64,000 nt of DNA, from assembly GCF_001513745.1 (NCBI RefSeq), contig NZ_CP013380.1, positions 1,054,001-1,118,000 of the forward strand, read 5' to 3'. This document shows, one piece after another, positions 1 through 7,945 of this stretch. Made by a program: the position numbers and the translations under genes. The DNA is from Burkholderia humptydooensis. Its GTDB lineage: Bacteria; Pseudomonadota; Gammaproteobacteria; Burkholderiales; Burkholderiaceae. Positions within the stretch are counted from its first letter, which is position 1. Every line of letters starts with the position of its first letter. The notes beneath the pieces are model-generated. The model was not told the DNA's origin. It saw nothing but the letters and a program-made list of their open reading frames with translations, and searched no databases.

Positions 1-151
1 CGTCGAACAGCAGCGCGGGACCGCCGGCGCGCAGCACGCGGTCGCAGAGCTCGGTCATTTCGAGGACGGGCGACACGGGTTGCGTGACGCGCCGTAATTC
101 GCCGCGCTGCTCGAGGCTGTGAATGAAATCGCGTAAATCTTTGTATTTCAT
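1..151 (-). CDS. ubiD: UbiD 4-hydroxy-3-polyprenylbenzoate decarboxylase, N-terminal part
   Basis: The first 50 residues of a minus-strand gene that runs off the left edge. The peptide begins [20 protein letters not shown] and continues through [11 protein letters not shown], which is the characteristic N-terminus of UbiD, the prenylated-FMN decarboxylase of ubiquinone synthesis. The ATG at 149-151 is the only in-frame start that gives this family N-terminus. The first codons are AT-rich (AAA, TTA), as is common at translation starts. The active-site part lies outside the window, so catalytic integrity cannot be judged. Confidence 0.85.
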   Translation of the reverse strand, partial: MKYKDLRDFIHSLEQRGELRRVTQPVSPVLEMTELCDRVLRAGGPALLFD

Positions 152-361
152 GAAGGATGTCCAGGCCGCGCGCGACAGGCGGCGGCGGTGGGGGCTGGGC
201 ACGGAGCACGCCCGAACGAGCGCCGATTTTACCCGGCCGGACGGCCAGGCGATGAAAACGTAGAAAATGGCGGCGGATCCGAACGCCAGACGGCATGCGG
301 CTTCCGATTCCGATCCGTAATAAATCATTACTTTTTGTTATGAAATTGCATTTCTATAGTG

Positions 362-389
362 TTGACGATCTATAAAACCCTGCTAGAAT
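362..389 (+). promoter_or_regulatory. Sigma70 promoter for the long leader of the transglycosylase gene
   Basis: TTGACG (362-367) and TAGAAT (384-389) are separated by 16 bp in an AT-rich stretch. The transcript should start near 396, about 335 nt before the next plausible start codon at 731. The segment 152-361 between ubiD and this promoter holds no gene that I can see. Confidence 0.6.
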
Positions 390-395
390 CCGCTC

Positions 396-730
396 ACATT
401 GGTTGCAGGCCCCTGTAGTTGAACCATCAATCCCCGGCCCTATAGACGCAGCGCGTCGCCGTCCGCCGATACCTGCACGGCCTTCTGACGGTCTGTTTGT
501 TGTCCTAGTCAGCGCCCAGTCGACGCTGGTTTTTTGCGTAGGAGCCTCGCGCGTCCGCCTGCCGCAAGTGCAGGCCCTGTTTCGACGTGGCTCCGAACGG
601 TACTTATACCGTTTCTCCGATACCGAGGCGGTCCGACCAAGACGCTCGGTGTCTTGATTCCGCGGCAGCGCGCCATGTCTCGCTTCGAGCGCCGAGCGAG
701 CCGCACGAATCATGTCCGTGGAGGATCTGA
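396..730 (+). promoter_or_regulatory. Long structured 5' leader, possible attenuator or small RNA
   Basis: About 335 nt between the promoter and the transglycosylase start, with no convincing reading frame. It holds a terminator-like hairpin (CAGCG 510-514 with CGCTG 524-528, then T6 at 530-535). A nested hairpin follows, with outer stem GGAGCC 541-546 / GGCTCC 589-594 and inner stem GCCTGC 557-562 / GCAGGC 570-575. A tight hairpin lies at 596-613 (AACGGTA/TACCGTT). It matches no riboswitch class I know. An early-terminated transcript of about 140 nt or a regulated leader are both possible. Confidence 0.4.
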
Positions 731-1828
731 ATGAACGCTTGGTTAACGTGGCGTCCCAAGGAGCGGCATGCGCAGATGTTGCGCGCAGCGCTGCGTCGCG
801 GGACGCGTGTCAGTCACCATCTATTCAGCGTGGTCGGTTGCTGCGCGGTCGCGATCGCGCTGGCGCTGTGGCTGCTGCCCAATGTGCGCGGCACGCTCGC
901 GGCCAAAGTGATGCCGTTCGTGTCGGCCGCGGTCCAGGCCGGTCCTGCGCGGCTGCTGAGCGGCCATCCGCTGCCGACTTTCGGCCCGGCGAACGCCGAC
1001 GAGAGCGAATCGATCAATGCGGACGCGTCGCCTTCGACGGCAGCTACCCCGGCCGACGCCGGCGCGACGTTCGACGCGACGCGCATCAGCCCGTCGCCCG
1101 TGTCGCTCGCGAAGCTCATTCCGACGCAGCGCGTCGCCGCCGACGCGCGCGACGACCGCGCGCTCGCGTCGAACCGCGAACAGGCGCTCGTCGCCACCTA
1201 TCTCGCGCGCCGCTACCGTGTCGCGCAGGAGCCCGTCGGCCAGCTCGTGAAGGCGGCGTTCCAGACGGGCCGCGACGTCGGGCTCGACCCGCTCCTGATC
1301 CTCGCCGTGATGGCGATCGAGTCCGGCTTCAATCCGTATGCCGAAAGCGGCGTCGGGGCCCAGGGGCTGATGCAGGTGATGTCGAAGGTTCATTCGGACA
1401 AGTTCGAGTATTTCGGCGGCACCGACGCGGCGCTGCAGCCGGTCGTCAACATCCAGGTCGGCGCGCTCGTGCTGAAGGACTGCATCGCGCGCGGCGGCTC
1501 GCTCGCGGGCGGGCTGCGTCTGTACGTCGGCGCGACGACGCCCGACGACGGCGGCTACGGCGGAAAGGTGATCGGCGAACGCGACCGGCTGCGCGATGTC
1601 GCGCGCGGCCGCAAGGTGTCGATCTATGCGTCGCAGCAGCCGGCGCAGGGCGCGGTGACGACGGTGTCGACTTCGGGCGCGACGCAAAAGCGCGTGCGCA
1701 CGACGCTCGACGGCGCGCACCCGCTGACGATCAAGGCTGCCGCCGCGCCGAAGGCGCCGCAGCAGGACGACGCGAGCGTCGACACGACATCGAAGCACGA
1801 AGCCTCCGCCTCGGAGCTCGGCACCTGA
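731..1828 (+). CDS. Lytic transglycosylase, SLT domain, membrane-anchored
   Basis: 365 residues. One hydrophobic segment at about 31-50 (CAVAIALALWLLP) follows a basic N-terminus, so this is a type II membrane protein or uncleaved export signal. A Ser/Ala/Pro-rich linker occupies about 85-145. The SLT fold at about 165-290 shows the catalytic-Glu motif AIESGFNPYA with Glu197, followed by GAQGLMQVM, typical of MltE/Slt-type enzymes that cut peptidoglycan to 1,6-anhydroMurNAc. The C-terminal 60 residues are low complexity. The start at 731 is chosen because GGAGG lies just upstream (719-723) and it gives the basic-hydrophobic N-terminus. A terminator follows. Confidence 0.85.
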   Translation: MNAWLTWRPKERHAQMLRAALRRGTRVSHHLFSVVGCCAVAIALALWLLPNVRGTLAAKVMPFVSAAVQAGPARLLSGHPLPTFGPANADESESINADASPSTAATPADAGATFDATRISPSPVSLAKLIPTQRVAADARDDRALASNREQALVATYLARRYRVAQEPVGQLVKAAFQTGRDVGLDPLLILAVMAIESGFNPYAESGVGAQGLMQVMSKVHSDKFEYFGGTDAALQPVVNIQVGALVLKDCIARGGSLAGGLRLYVGATTPDDGGYGGKVIGERDRLRDVARGRKVSIYASQQPAQGAVTTVSTSGATQKRVRTTLDGAHPLTIKAAAAPKAPQQDDASVDTTSKHEASASELGT

Positions 1829-1908
1829 CGACGCGGATCGACGCGTGCCGGAGCGGTTGGCCGCCTCGGCTGCGATGGCCGCCGGGCATCGAAGACTGGG
1901 AATCATTG

Positions 1909-1948
1909 AAAAAGCCGGGTCCTGCGTTGAGTGGGACCCGGCTTTTTT
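1909..1948 (+). terminator. Rho-independent terminator of the transglycosylase gene
   Basis: Perfect stem AAAGCCGGGTCC / GGACCCGGCTTT with a 10-nt loop, followed by a T run. Confidence 0.9.
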
Positions 1949-2248
1949 CGTTTGGGCGAGCGGTGTTTGCAGTATGGTTTTTTTGATGCAACTAACGGCA
2001 AGTTTGGGCATCCGCTGTTGCGGCGGATGGTTATGGCTCGTCGCGCTTGGTGTGGGGCGGGTTCCCGGACTACGCTGAAGTCCGGGGCCGAATCTCAAAC
2101 CGCATACGCCGACGCCATGCCCGAACGCCGAAGCGTGGCGCTGAGGCGTTGGACGAACGGCGCGCCGCGCGAGACCGGCCGCAACGGACGTCGGCCTCCA
2201 GCGCACCGGCTGGAGGCCGAGTGGACGGCGGCGAGGCGTCCTTCCGTC
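1949..2248. other. Intergenic region with an inverted repeat
   Basis: About 300 bp without a supported gene. A perfect 10-bp inverted repeat (CGGCCTCCAG 2192-2201, CTGGAGGCCG 2210-2219) lies just past the aminotransferase stop codon. It could stop or stabilise that minus-strand transcript, although no T run follows. Long open frames across here on the plus strand are by-products of high GC. Confidence 0.5.
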
Positions 2249-3442
2249 CTATCGACCGAACAGCTTGCCGAGACGCTCGACCGCCTCTTCGAGCCGCGAG
2301 TATGCGGTCGCATAGGACAGCCGGATATAGTCGCGCGGCGCATGAACGCCGAAATCCATCCCCGGCACGAGCACGACGCCCGCGTCGTGCAGCATCGCGC
2401 TCACGAGCGCGGCGCTGTCTCCCGACGACGGATGCGCGACGCCGCCGCATTGCGCGTAGACATAGAACGCGCCGTCCGGCATCACGGGCACCTTGAAGCC
2501 GAGCGATTCGATCGCCGGCACGATGAAATCGCGGCGGCGCTTGAATTCGGCGCGGCGCGCCTCGTAGATCGCGAGCGTGTCCGGCTCGAAGCACGCGAGC
2601 GCCGCGTGCTGCGCAAGTGCGGACGGGCAGATGAACAGGTTCTGCGCGAGCTTCTCGAACGTGCCGACGAGTGCCGGCGGCACGACGAGCCAGCCGAGCC
2701 GCCAGCCCGTCATGTTGAAGTATTTCGAGAAGCTGTTGACGGTGACGACGTCGTCGCCGAACGACAGCGCCGACACGGGCTCGCCGTCGTAGCTCAGGCC
2801 CTGGTAGATCTCGTCGACGATCGAGAAGCCGCCGCGTGCGCGAACGGCGTCGACGATCCGGCCGAGCTCGGCGGGTTCGAGCGACGTGCCCGTCGGGTTC
2901 GACGGCGACGCGAGCAGCACGCCGCGCGTGCGCTCGCCCCAGCGCGCCTTCACGTCGTCCGCGGTCAACTGGAAACGGGTTTCCGGGCCGCTCGGCACGA
3001 GCACCGCGCGGCCCTCGGCGGTCGCGACGAAGTGGCGGTTGCACGGATACGACGGGTCGGGCATCAGCACTTCGTCGTCGCGGCCGACGAGCGCGAGGCA
3101 CGCGAGCAGCAGCGCGGCCGAAGCGCCCGCCGTCACGACGATGCGCTCCGGCTCGATCGCGAGCCCGTACGCACGCGCATAGTGCGCGGCGATCGCCTCG
3201 CGCAGCGGCGCGATGCCGAGCGCGCCCGTGTATTGCGTGACGCCGCGGCGCAGCGCTGCGGCGGCCGCGTCGACGACGGGCTCGGGCGCCGTGAAATCCG
3301 GCTCGCCGATGCTCATATGGATGACGTCGCGGCCTGCGCGCTCGAGCACGGCGGCCTCCTTGACGATTTCCATCACGTAGAACGGCTCGATCGCGTCGAC
3401 GCGCGACGCGAGTCTCAGGAGCGAATCGGCAGCGGCATTCAT
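2249..3442 (-). CDS. Class I/II PLP-dependent aminotransferase
   Basis: 397 residues, the usual length for fold-type I aspartate/alanine-type aminotransferases. Visible motifs: IGEPDF (45-50), the SNPTG motif (181-185), VDEIYQGL (209-216), and SFSKYFNMTGWRLGW, in which Lys240 should bind PLP and the downstream Arg the phosphate. The group includes AspC- and AlaT-like enzymes and uncharacterised Burkholderia paralogues. The substrate cannot be told from sequence. The gene is followed on the same strand by nusB-ribH 65 bp upstream, so it may be the last gene of that transcript. Confidence 0.85.
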   Translation of the reverse strand: MNAAADSLLRLASRVDAIEPFYVMEIVKEAAVLERAGRDVIHMSIGEPDFTAPEPVVDAAAAALRRGVTQYTGALGIAPLREAIAAHYARAYGLAIEPERIVVTAGASAALLLACLALVGRDDEVLMPDPSYPCNRHFVATAEGRAVLVPSGPETRFQLTADDVKARWGERTRGVLLASPSNPTGTSLEPAELGRIVDAVRARGGFSIVDEIYQGLSYDGEPVSALSFGDDVVTVNSFSKYFNMTGWRLGWLVVPPALVGTFEKLAQNLFICPSALAQHAALACFEPDTLAIYEARRAEFKRRRDFIVPAIESLGFKVPVMPDGAFYVYAQCGGVAHPSSGDSAALVSAMLHDAGVVLVPGMDFGVHAPRDYIRLSYATAYSRLEEAVERLGKLFGR

Positions 3443-3506
3443 CGTCGAATCAAAACGGTGGGGAAGGTGAAAAGCGGGCGCGCGCCGCGCGCCCGCGAAC
3501 GGAGGA

Positions 3507-3944
3507 TCACGCGTTGCGCCGCGCCTGCGTTTCGGCCGGGCGCAGCTTGACAGCCAGCTTGTCGAGCACGCCGTTGACGTACTTGTAGCCGTCCGAGCCG
3601 CCGAACGTCTTCGCGAGCTCGACGGCTTCGTTGATGATCACGCGGTACGGCGTTTCGATCTGATGCGTGAGCTCGTACGTCGCGATCAGCAGCACCGCCC
3701 GTTCGACGGGCGACAACTGATCGATCGGACGGTCGAGGCTCGGCGAGATCGCCTCGGCAAGCGTCGCATGCTCGCGGATCACGCCATGCAGGATCGTGTC
3801 GAGCAGCGTCTTGTCGGCCTTGTCGTAACCCAGCGCGCCGCGCAATTGCGCGTCGATCTCGCCCGGCGCCGCGTTCGACAGCAGCCACTGATACAGGCCC
3901 TGCGTCGCCAGCTCGCGCGATTGTCGGCGGGCGCTCTTCTTCAT
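3507..3944 (-). CDS. nusB: Transcription antitermination factor NusB
   Basis: 145 residues, the normal NusB length. NusB with NusE (S10) binds boxA in rRNA leaders and supports antitermination. Family features include the start [27 protein letters not shown] near 85-92, [12 protein letters not shown] at 104-115 and [12 protein letters not shown] near 120-131. The ATG (3942-3944) overlaps the ribH stop codon as ATGA, so the two are translationally coupled. ribH-nusB adjacency is very common in proteobacteria. Confidence 0.95.
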   Translation of the reverse strand: MKKSARRQSRELATQGLYQWLLSNAAPGEIDAQLRGALGYDKADKTLLDTILHGVIREHATLAEAISPSLDRPIDQLSPVERAVLLIATYELTHQIETPYRVIINEAVELAKTFGGSDGYKYVNGVLDKLAVKLRPAETQARRNA

Positions 3945-4465
3945 GCGCGCTCCTCTTCGTCTTCGTCGTCCTCGTCCTCGTCTTCGTCCTCTTCGTCGTC
4001 GCTCAGTTGATCGAGCGTCATCGTGAGGTTCGCCATCTCGATGGCGACGCGCGCGGCGTCGCGCCCCTTTTCGGTCATCCGCGCGATCGCCTGCTCGTCG
4101 GTCTCGGTCGTGAGCACGGCATTCGCGATCGGCGTGTTGAAGTCGAGCGCGATGCGCGTGATGCCCGCGCCGCTCTCGTTCGACACGAGCTCGAAGTGAT
4201 ACGTCTCGCCGCGGATCACCGCGCCGAGCGCGATCAGCGCGTCGAACTGGTTGCTTTCCGCGAGCTTTTGCAGCGCGAGCGGGATTTCGAGCGCGCCCGG
4301 GACGGTCACGAGCAGCACGTCTTCGCCGGAGACGCCGAGGCGCTCCAGCTCTTCGACGCATGCGTCCGCGAGGCCGTTGCAGACAGGCTCGTTGAAGCGC
4401 GATTGAACGATGCCGATACGCAGGCCATCGCCTTCGAGGTTCGGTTGATATTGTCCGATTTCCAT
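3941..4465 (-). CDS. ribH: 6,7-dimethyl-8-ribityllumazine synthase with acidic tail
   Basis: 174 residues. Condenses 5-amino-6-ribitylaminouracil with dihydroxybutanone phosphate, the penultimate step of riboflavin synthesis. Family motifs: QSRFNEPV (21-28), [11 protein letters not shown] (55-65), [12 protein letters not shown] (81-92) and the catalytic His90 region. The start MEIGQYQP is preferred over longer frames because it gives the family length up to residue 154. The last 20 residues are almost purely Asp/Glu, a tail absent from most RibH, encoded by a GAA/GAC-rich run at about 3945-4005. Coupled to nusB by a 4-bp overlap. Confidence 0.95.
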   Translation of the reverse strand: MEIGQYQPNLEGDGLRIGIVQSRFNEPVCNGLADACVEELERLGVSGEDVLLVTVPGALEIPLALQKLAESNQFDALIALGAVIRGETYHFELVSNESGAGITRIALDFNTPIANAVLTTETDEQAIARMTEKGRDAARVAIEMANLTMTLDQLSDDEEDEDEDEDDEDEEERA

Positions 4466-4544
4466 ATTCTTTCCGTAGAGTGGATGAGCGGTGATAGGGG
4501 CTGCAGCACAGGCTGACAACAGTACGGCGATGACGCGAAACCCG

Positions 4545-5681
4545 CTATGCGGCGTCGGACGCGGACGTTGCGCTCCCCGGCATCGGCGCGAAGCCGGTGA
4601 CTTCGAGCCCGTAGCCCGACATGCTGCCGAGCTTGCGCGGATTCGACAGCACCTGCATCTTGCCGACACCGACGTCGCGCAGGATCTGCGCGCCGATGCC
4701 GAACGTCTTGAAATCGACCGGCCGGCGCTTGAGCTCGGCCGCCTTTTCCTTCTCGTCGAATGCGAGGAACACGTCGACGAGATGTTCCTTCGTGTCGCCG
4801 CAATTCAGGAGCACGATCACGCCGAGCTCACGTGCGGCGATTTCCTTCATCGCGGCGTCGAGCGTCCACGAGTGGGTCGACACGCCGGTCTCGAGCAAGT
4901 CGAGCACGGACAGCGGCTCGTGCACGCGCACGGGCGTCTCGTCGTGCGGCGCGGGCGTGCCGCGCACGAGCGCGATGTGCGGCGAGCCAGTCGGGTGGTC
5001 GCGATACAGCACCGTCTTGAACGGGCCGTGCGCCGTCTGCATCGTGCGCTCGGCGACGCGCTCGACGATCGATTCGGTGCGGCTGCGGTAGTGGATCAGA
5101 TCGGCGATCGTGCCGATCTTCAGGCCGTGCTCCTTGCCGAATTCGAGCAGGTCCGGCAGGCGCGCCATCGTGCCGTCGTCCTTGATGATCTCGCAGATCA
5201 CGGCGGCGGGCGTGAGGCCCGCGAGCGCCGTCAGATCGCAGCCCGCCTCGGTGTGGCCCGCGCGCACGAGCACGCCGCCCGGCTGCGCCATGATCGGGAA
5301 CACGTGGCCCGGCTGCACGATGTGCTCCGGACGCACGTCGTGCGCGACCGCGGTTGCGATCGTGCGCGCGCGGTCCGCGGCCGAGATGCCCGTCGTCACG
5401 CCTTCGGCCGCCTCGATGCTGACCGTGAACGCGGTGCCGTACTGGGTGCCGTTGCGATACGTCATCAGCGGCAGGTTGAGCTGCTTGCAGCGCTCCTGCG
5501 TGAGCGTGAGGCAGATCAGGCCGCGGCCGTAGCGAGCCATGAAGTTGATCGCTTCCGGCGTGACGAACTCGGCGGCGAGCACGAGGTCGCCCTCGTTCTC
5601 GCGGTCTTCTTCGTCGACCAGGATCACCATCCGGCCGGCTTTGAGCTCGGCAATGATGTCGGGCGTGGAGGCGAGCGTCAT
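4545..5681 (-). CDS. ribB: DHBP synthase fused to a degenerate GTP cyclohydrolase II domain (RibBX type)
   Basis: 378 residues. Residues 1-205 are a complete 3,4-dihydroxy-2-butanone-4-phosphate synthase with the acidic loop [11 protein letters not shown] (23-33) and HTEAGCDL (143-150). Residues 206-378 have the outline of GTP cyclohydrolase II, but the zinc-binding segment with its three cysteines is replaced by a cysteine-free stretch (about 250-285); the only nearby Cys is 294. The second domain therefore probably lacks cyclohydrolase activity, as in RibBX hybrids described in other proteobacteria, and a separate ribA should exist elsewhere. The start ATG at 5679-5681 gives the family N-terminus [17 protein letters not shown]. 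Lies in the rib cluster upstream of ribH. Confidence 0.9.
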   Translation of the reverse strand: MTLASTPDIIAELKAGRMVILVDEEDRENEGDLVLAAEFVTPEAINFMARYGRGLICLTLTQERCKQLNLPLMTYRNGTQYGTAFTVSIEAAEGVTTGISAADRARTIATAVAHDVRPEHIVQPGHVFPIMAQPGGVLVRAGHTEAGCDLTALAGLTPAAVICEIIKDDGTMARLPDLLEFGKEHGLKIGTIADLIHYRSRTESIVERVAERTMQTAHGPFKTVLYRDHPTGSPHIALVRGTPAPHDETPVRVHEPLSVLDLLETGVSTHSWTLDAAMKEIAARELGVIVLLNCGDTKEHLVDVFLAFDEKEKAAELKRRPVDFKTFGIGAQILRDVGVGKMQVLSNPRKLGSMSGYGLEVTGFAPMPGSATSASDAA

Positions 5682-6163
5682 AAAAGGATCAGGGGGAAGG
5701 GAAAGCGCGTATTTTACGCCACGCGCGGCGGGTTTTAGCCGGACGCGGCGTGACGGGCGGCCGCGTTGGCCGGATGGCCGATGGCGGGGCGCCGGACGGC
5801 GCGTCCGGATCGACGGGCAGCGGCCTTTCGGCGGGCGCCGGCGGATATTGGCGTGGTATCCGGCGCGTTTTCCGGTGCGTTTTCCGGTGCGGTAAGGGCG
5901 CAGCGGTTGCGGCGCGGCGGTCAGGCGCGAAGAGGGCCGAAACGGGGCCCGAAGAGGCCACAAGCAGGCCACACGCAGGCCCCAAACGAGGCCCCGAAAA
6001 ACGGGCCCGAAAAGGCGCAAATGCGCGGGCCGGACCGCTGCTCGCCCGAGCATCAGCTCGTCCGATCGATCGTCGGATAGCCGTCCGGGAGTCGGATCGA
6101 ACGAACGCGCGTCGCGCTGCGGCAATTCCGGCCGCCCGACGCGCGTGCCGTGCCGATCCGCGC
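5682..6163. other. Gene-free gap inside the riboflavin cluster
   Basis: 482 bp between ribE and ribB with no supported gene. It should carry a promoter for ribB-ribH-nusB. I looked for the conserved FMN-riboswitch core on the minus strand and did not see it. It contains a short direct repeat (GCGTTTTCCGGT twice, about 5868-5893) and the GGCC-phased tract listed separately. Confidence 0.5.
5930..6020. repeat. Imperfect tandem repeat with GGCC at helical spacing
   Basis: Seven GGCC tetramers begin at 5935, 5946, 5956, 5967, 5978, 5990 and 6004, spaced 11, 10, 11, 11, 12 and 14 bp. The intervening units are A-rich on this strand (for example ACAAGCA, ACACGCA). The unit is degenerate, so this is an old or selected repeat rather than recent slippage. 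Confidence 0.6.
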
Positions 6164-6778
6164 TTATTTCGGCGCGTTCGTCATCCGCTCGACGTACCGC
6201 GCAATCATGTCGATCTCGAGATTGACCTTCGCGCCGGTCGTCAGATGCCGCAGCGTCGTCACCTCGACCGTGTGAGGAATCAGGTTGATCGAGAATTCGC
6301 AGCCGTCGTCGCGGTCTTCGACCGAATTGACGGTGAGGCTCACGCCGTTGACGGTGATCGAGCCCTTGTACGCGAGATAGCGGCCGAGCGCGCGCGGCGC
6401 GAGCACGCGCAACTCGTGCGATTCGCCCACGGGCGCGAAGCGCGTGACGGTGCCGAGCCCGTCGACGTGCCCGGACACGATGTGGCCGCCCAGGCGATCG
6501 TGCGCGCGCAGCGCCTTTTCGAGATTCACGTCGCCCGGCTCGGCGAGGCCGACCGTCTTGTTCAGGCTTTCGCGCGACACCTCGACGTCGAACGTGCCGG
6601 CCGTCTTCGCGACGACAGTCATGCACGCGCCCTGGATCGCGATGCTGTCGCCGATCGCGACGTCGGCGAGGTCGAGCCCGCCCGCGCGCAACGTGAGGCG
6701 CACGCCCGCGTCGGGCGCGGAGGCGATCGGCTCGATCGTTTCGATGCGGCCGACCGCCGCGACGATTCCGGTAAACAT
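6164..6778 (-). CDS. ribE: Riboflavin synthase, alpha subunit
   Basis: 204 residues, usual length for the trimeric enzyme that dismutates two lumazines into riboflavin. Two lumazine-binding barrel repeats are visible. The N-terminal one starts with the diagnostic MFTGIV and contains SIAIQGACMTV (about 44-54). The second contains LGGHIVSGHVDG (about 96-107) and ITVNGVSLTVN. ribD lies only 14 bp upstream on the same strand, so the two are co-transcribed. Confidence 0.95.
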   Translation of the reverse strand: MFTGIVAAVGRIETIEPIASAPDAGVRLTLRAGGLDLADVAIGDSIAIQGACMTVVAKTAGTFDVEVSRESLNKTVGLAEPGDVNLEKALRAHDRLGGHIVSGHVDGLGTVTRFAPVGESHELRVLAPRALGRYLAYKGSITVNGVSLTVNSVEDRDDGCEFSINLIPHTVEVTTLRHLTTGAKVNLEIDMIARYVERMTNAPK

Positions 6779-6792
6779 CGTGTCGGATTCCG

Positions 6793-7917
6793 TTATGAAT
6801 GGGTAGGGGAGGCGTTCGCGAAGCGCGCGAGGATGCGCAGGTCGTCGCCGACGCGCTCGACGCTATGGAACGCAAGCCGCGTGCGGTCGACGAGCGACGC
6901 CGGCGCGGCGAGATCGAACATCGCTGCCGCGTCCGCGCCGAGCAGGCTTGGCGCGAGATAGACGAGCAGCTCGTCGACGCAGCGCTCGCGCAGCAGCGAG
7001 CCGTTCAGCTTGTGGCCCGCCTCGACATGCAGTTCGTTGATGCCGCGCTCGCCGAGCGCGGCGAGCATCGCGGGCAGATCGACCTTGCCGCGCGCGTTCG
7101 CGAGCGGCACGATTTCCGCGCCGCGCGCGCGCAGCGCCTGCGCTCGCGCTTCGCTTTGCGAATCGAGCGCGCCGCAGAAGATGAGGAGCGAGCCGCCTTC
7201 GAGCAGGCGCGCGGCGAGCGGGATGTCGAGACGGCTGTCGATCAGCACGCGGCGCGGCTGGCGCGGCGTGTCGACGCCGCGCACGTTGAGCTGCGGATCG
7301 TCTTCGCGCACGGTGCCGATGCCCGTCAGGACCGCGCAGGCCCGCGCGCGCCATTTGTGGCCGTCTTCGCGCGCGGCGTCGCCCGTGATCCATTTGCTTT
7401 CGCCGGACGCGAGCGCGGTGCGGCCGTCGAGCGACGCGGCCGTCTTCATCCTTACCCACGGCCGGCCGCGCGTCATCCGCGACACGAAGCCGATGTTCAT
7501 TTCGTGCGCCTCGTGCGCGAGCAGGCCGCAGCGCACGTCGATGCCCGCGTCGCGCAGCATCGCGAGGCCGCGTCCGGACACCTGCGGGTTCGGGTCTTCC
7601 ATCGCCGCGACGACCTTGCCGACGCGCGCATCGATCAGCGCGTGCGAGCACGGCGGCGTGCGGCCGAAGTGGCTGCACGGCTCGAGCGTCACGTAGACGG
7701 TCGCGTCGCGCAGGTCGTTGCCGCGCGCGCGCGCGTCCTTTAACGCCTGCACCTCCGCATGATCCTGGCCCGCCGGCTGCGTGAAGCCCTCGCCGATCAC
7801 GACGTCGTCCTTGACGATCACGCAGCCGACGCGCGGATTCGGCGTCGTCGTGTACATCCCGCGCGCGGCGAGCGCGAGCGCGCGCTGCATGTGGGTGAAG
7901 TCGCTTTCCGAGAACAT
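6793..7917 (-). CDS. ribD: Bifunctional pyrimidine deaminase/reductase RibD
   Basis: 374 residues, typical length. The N-terminal cytidine-deaminase-type domain (1-145) carries the zinc ligands HAE (His53, catalytic Glu55) and PCSHFGRTPPC (Cys81, Cys90). The C-terminal reductase domain (about 150-374) begins RPWVRMKTAASLDGR and contains the ITGDAAR and GIGTVREDDPQL motifs. It deaminates and reduces the GTP-derived pyrimidine in riboflavin synthesis. hemL follows upstream with a 28-bp gap, so hemL-ribD-ribE may form one transcript. Confidence 0.95.
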   Translation of the reverse strand: MFSESDFTHMQRALALAARGMYTTTPNPRVGCVIVKDDVVIGEGFTQPAGQDHAEVQALKDARARGNDLRDATVYVTLEPCSHFGRTPPCSHALIDARVGKVVAAMEDPNPQVSGRGLAMLRDAGIDVRCGLLAHEAHEMNIGFVSRMTRGRPWVRMKTAASLDGRTALASGESKWITGDAAREDGHKWRARACAVLTGIGTVREDDPQLNVRGVDTPRQPRRVLIDSRLDIPLAARLLEGGSLLIFCGALDSQSEARAQALRARGAEIVPLANARGKVDLPAMLAALGERGINELHVEAGHKLNGSLLRERCVDELLVYLAPSLLGADAAAMFDLAAPASLVDRTRLAFHSVERVGDDLRILARFANASPTHS

Positions 7918-7945
7918 CGGTTCGTCCTGTCAGTCGTGCGGCGGA

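Noticed and set aside
1931..3550. 539-codon open frame on the plus strand across the aminotransferase gene
   Set aside because: Arg/Ala/His-rich translation with no family pattern; a shadow of the real minus-strand gene in high-GC DNA. The same holds for other long antisense frames over ribB, zwf, ftsK, spoT and the receptor.
4466..4669. N-terminal extension of RibH
   Set aside because: The frame is open upstream, but the family N-terminus begins at 4465 and the extension crosses the intergenic space to ribB.
5682..6163. FMN riboswitch before ribB
   Set aside because: The conserved RFN core segments were not found on the minus strand in this gap, although its position in the cluster would fit.
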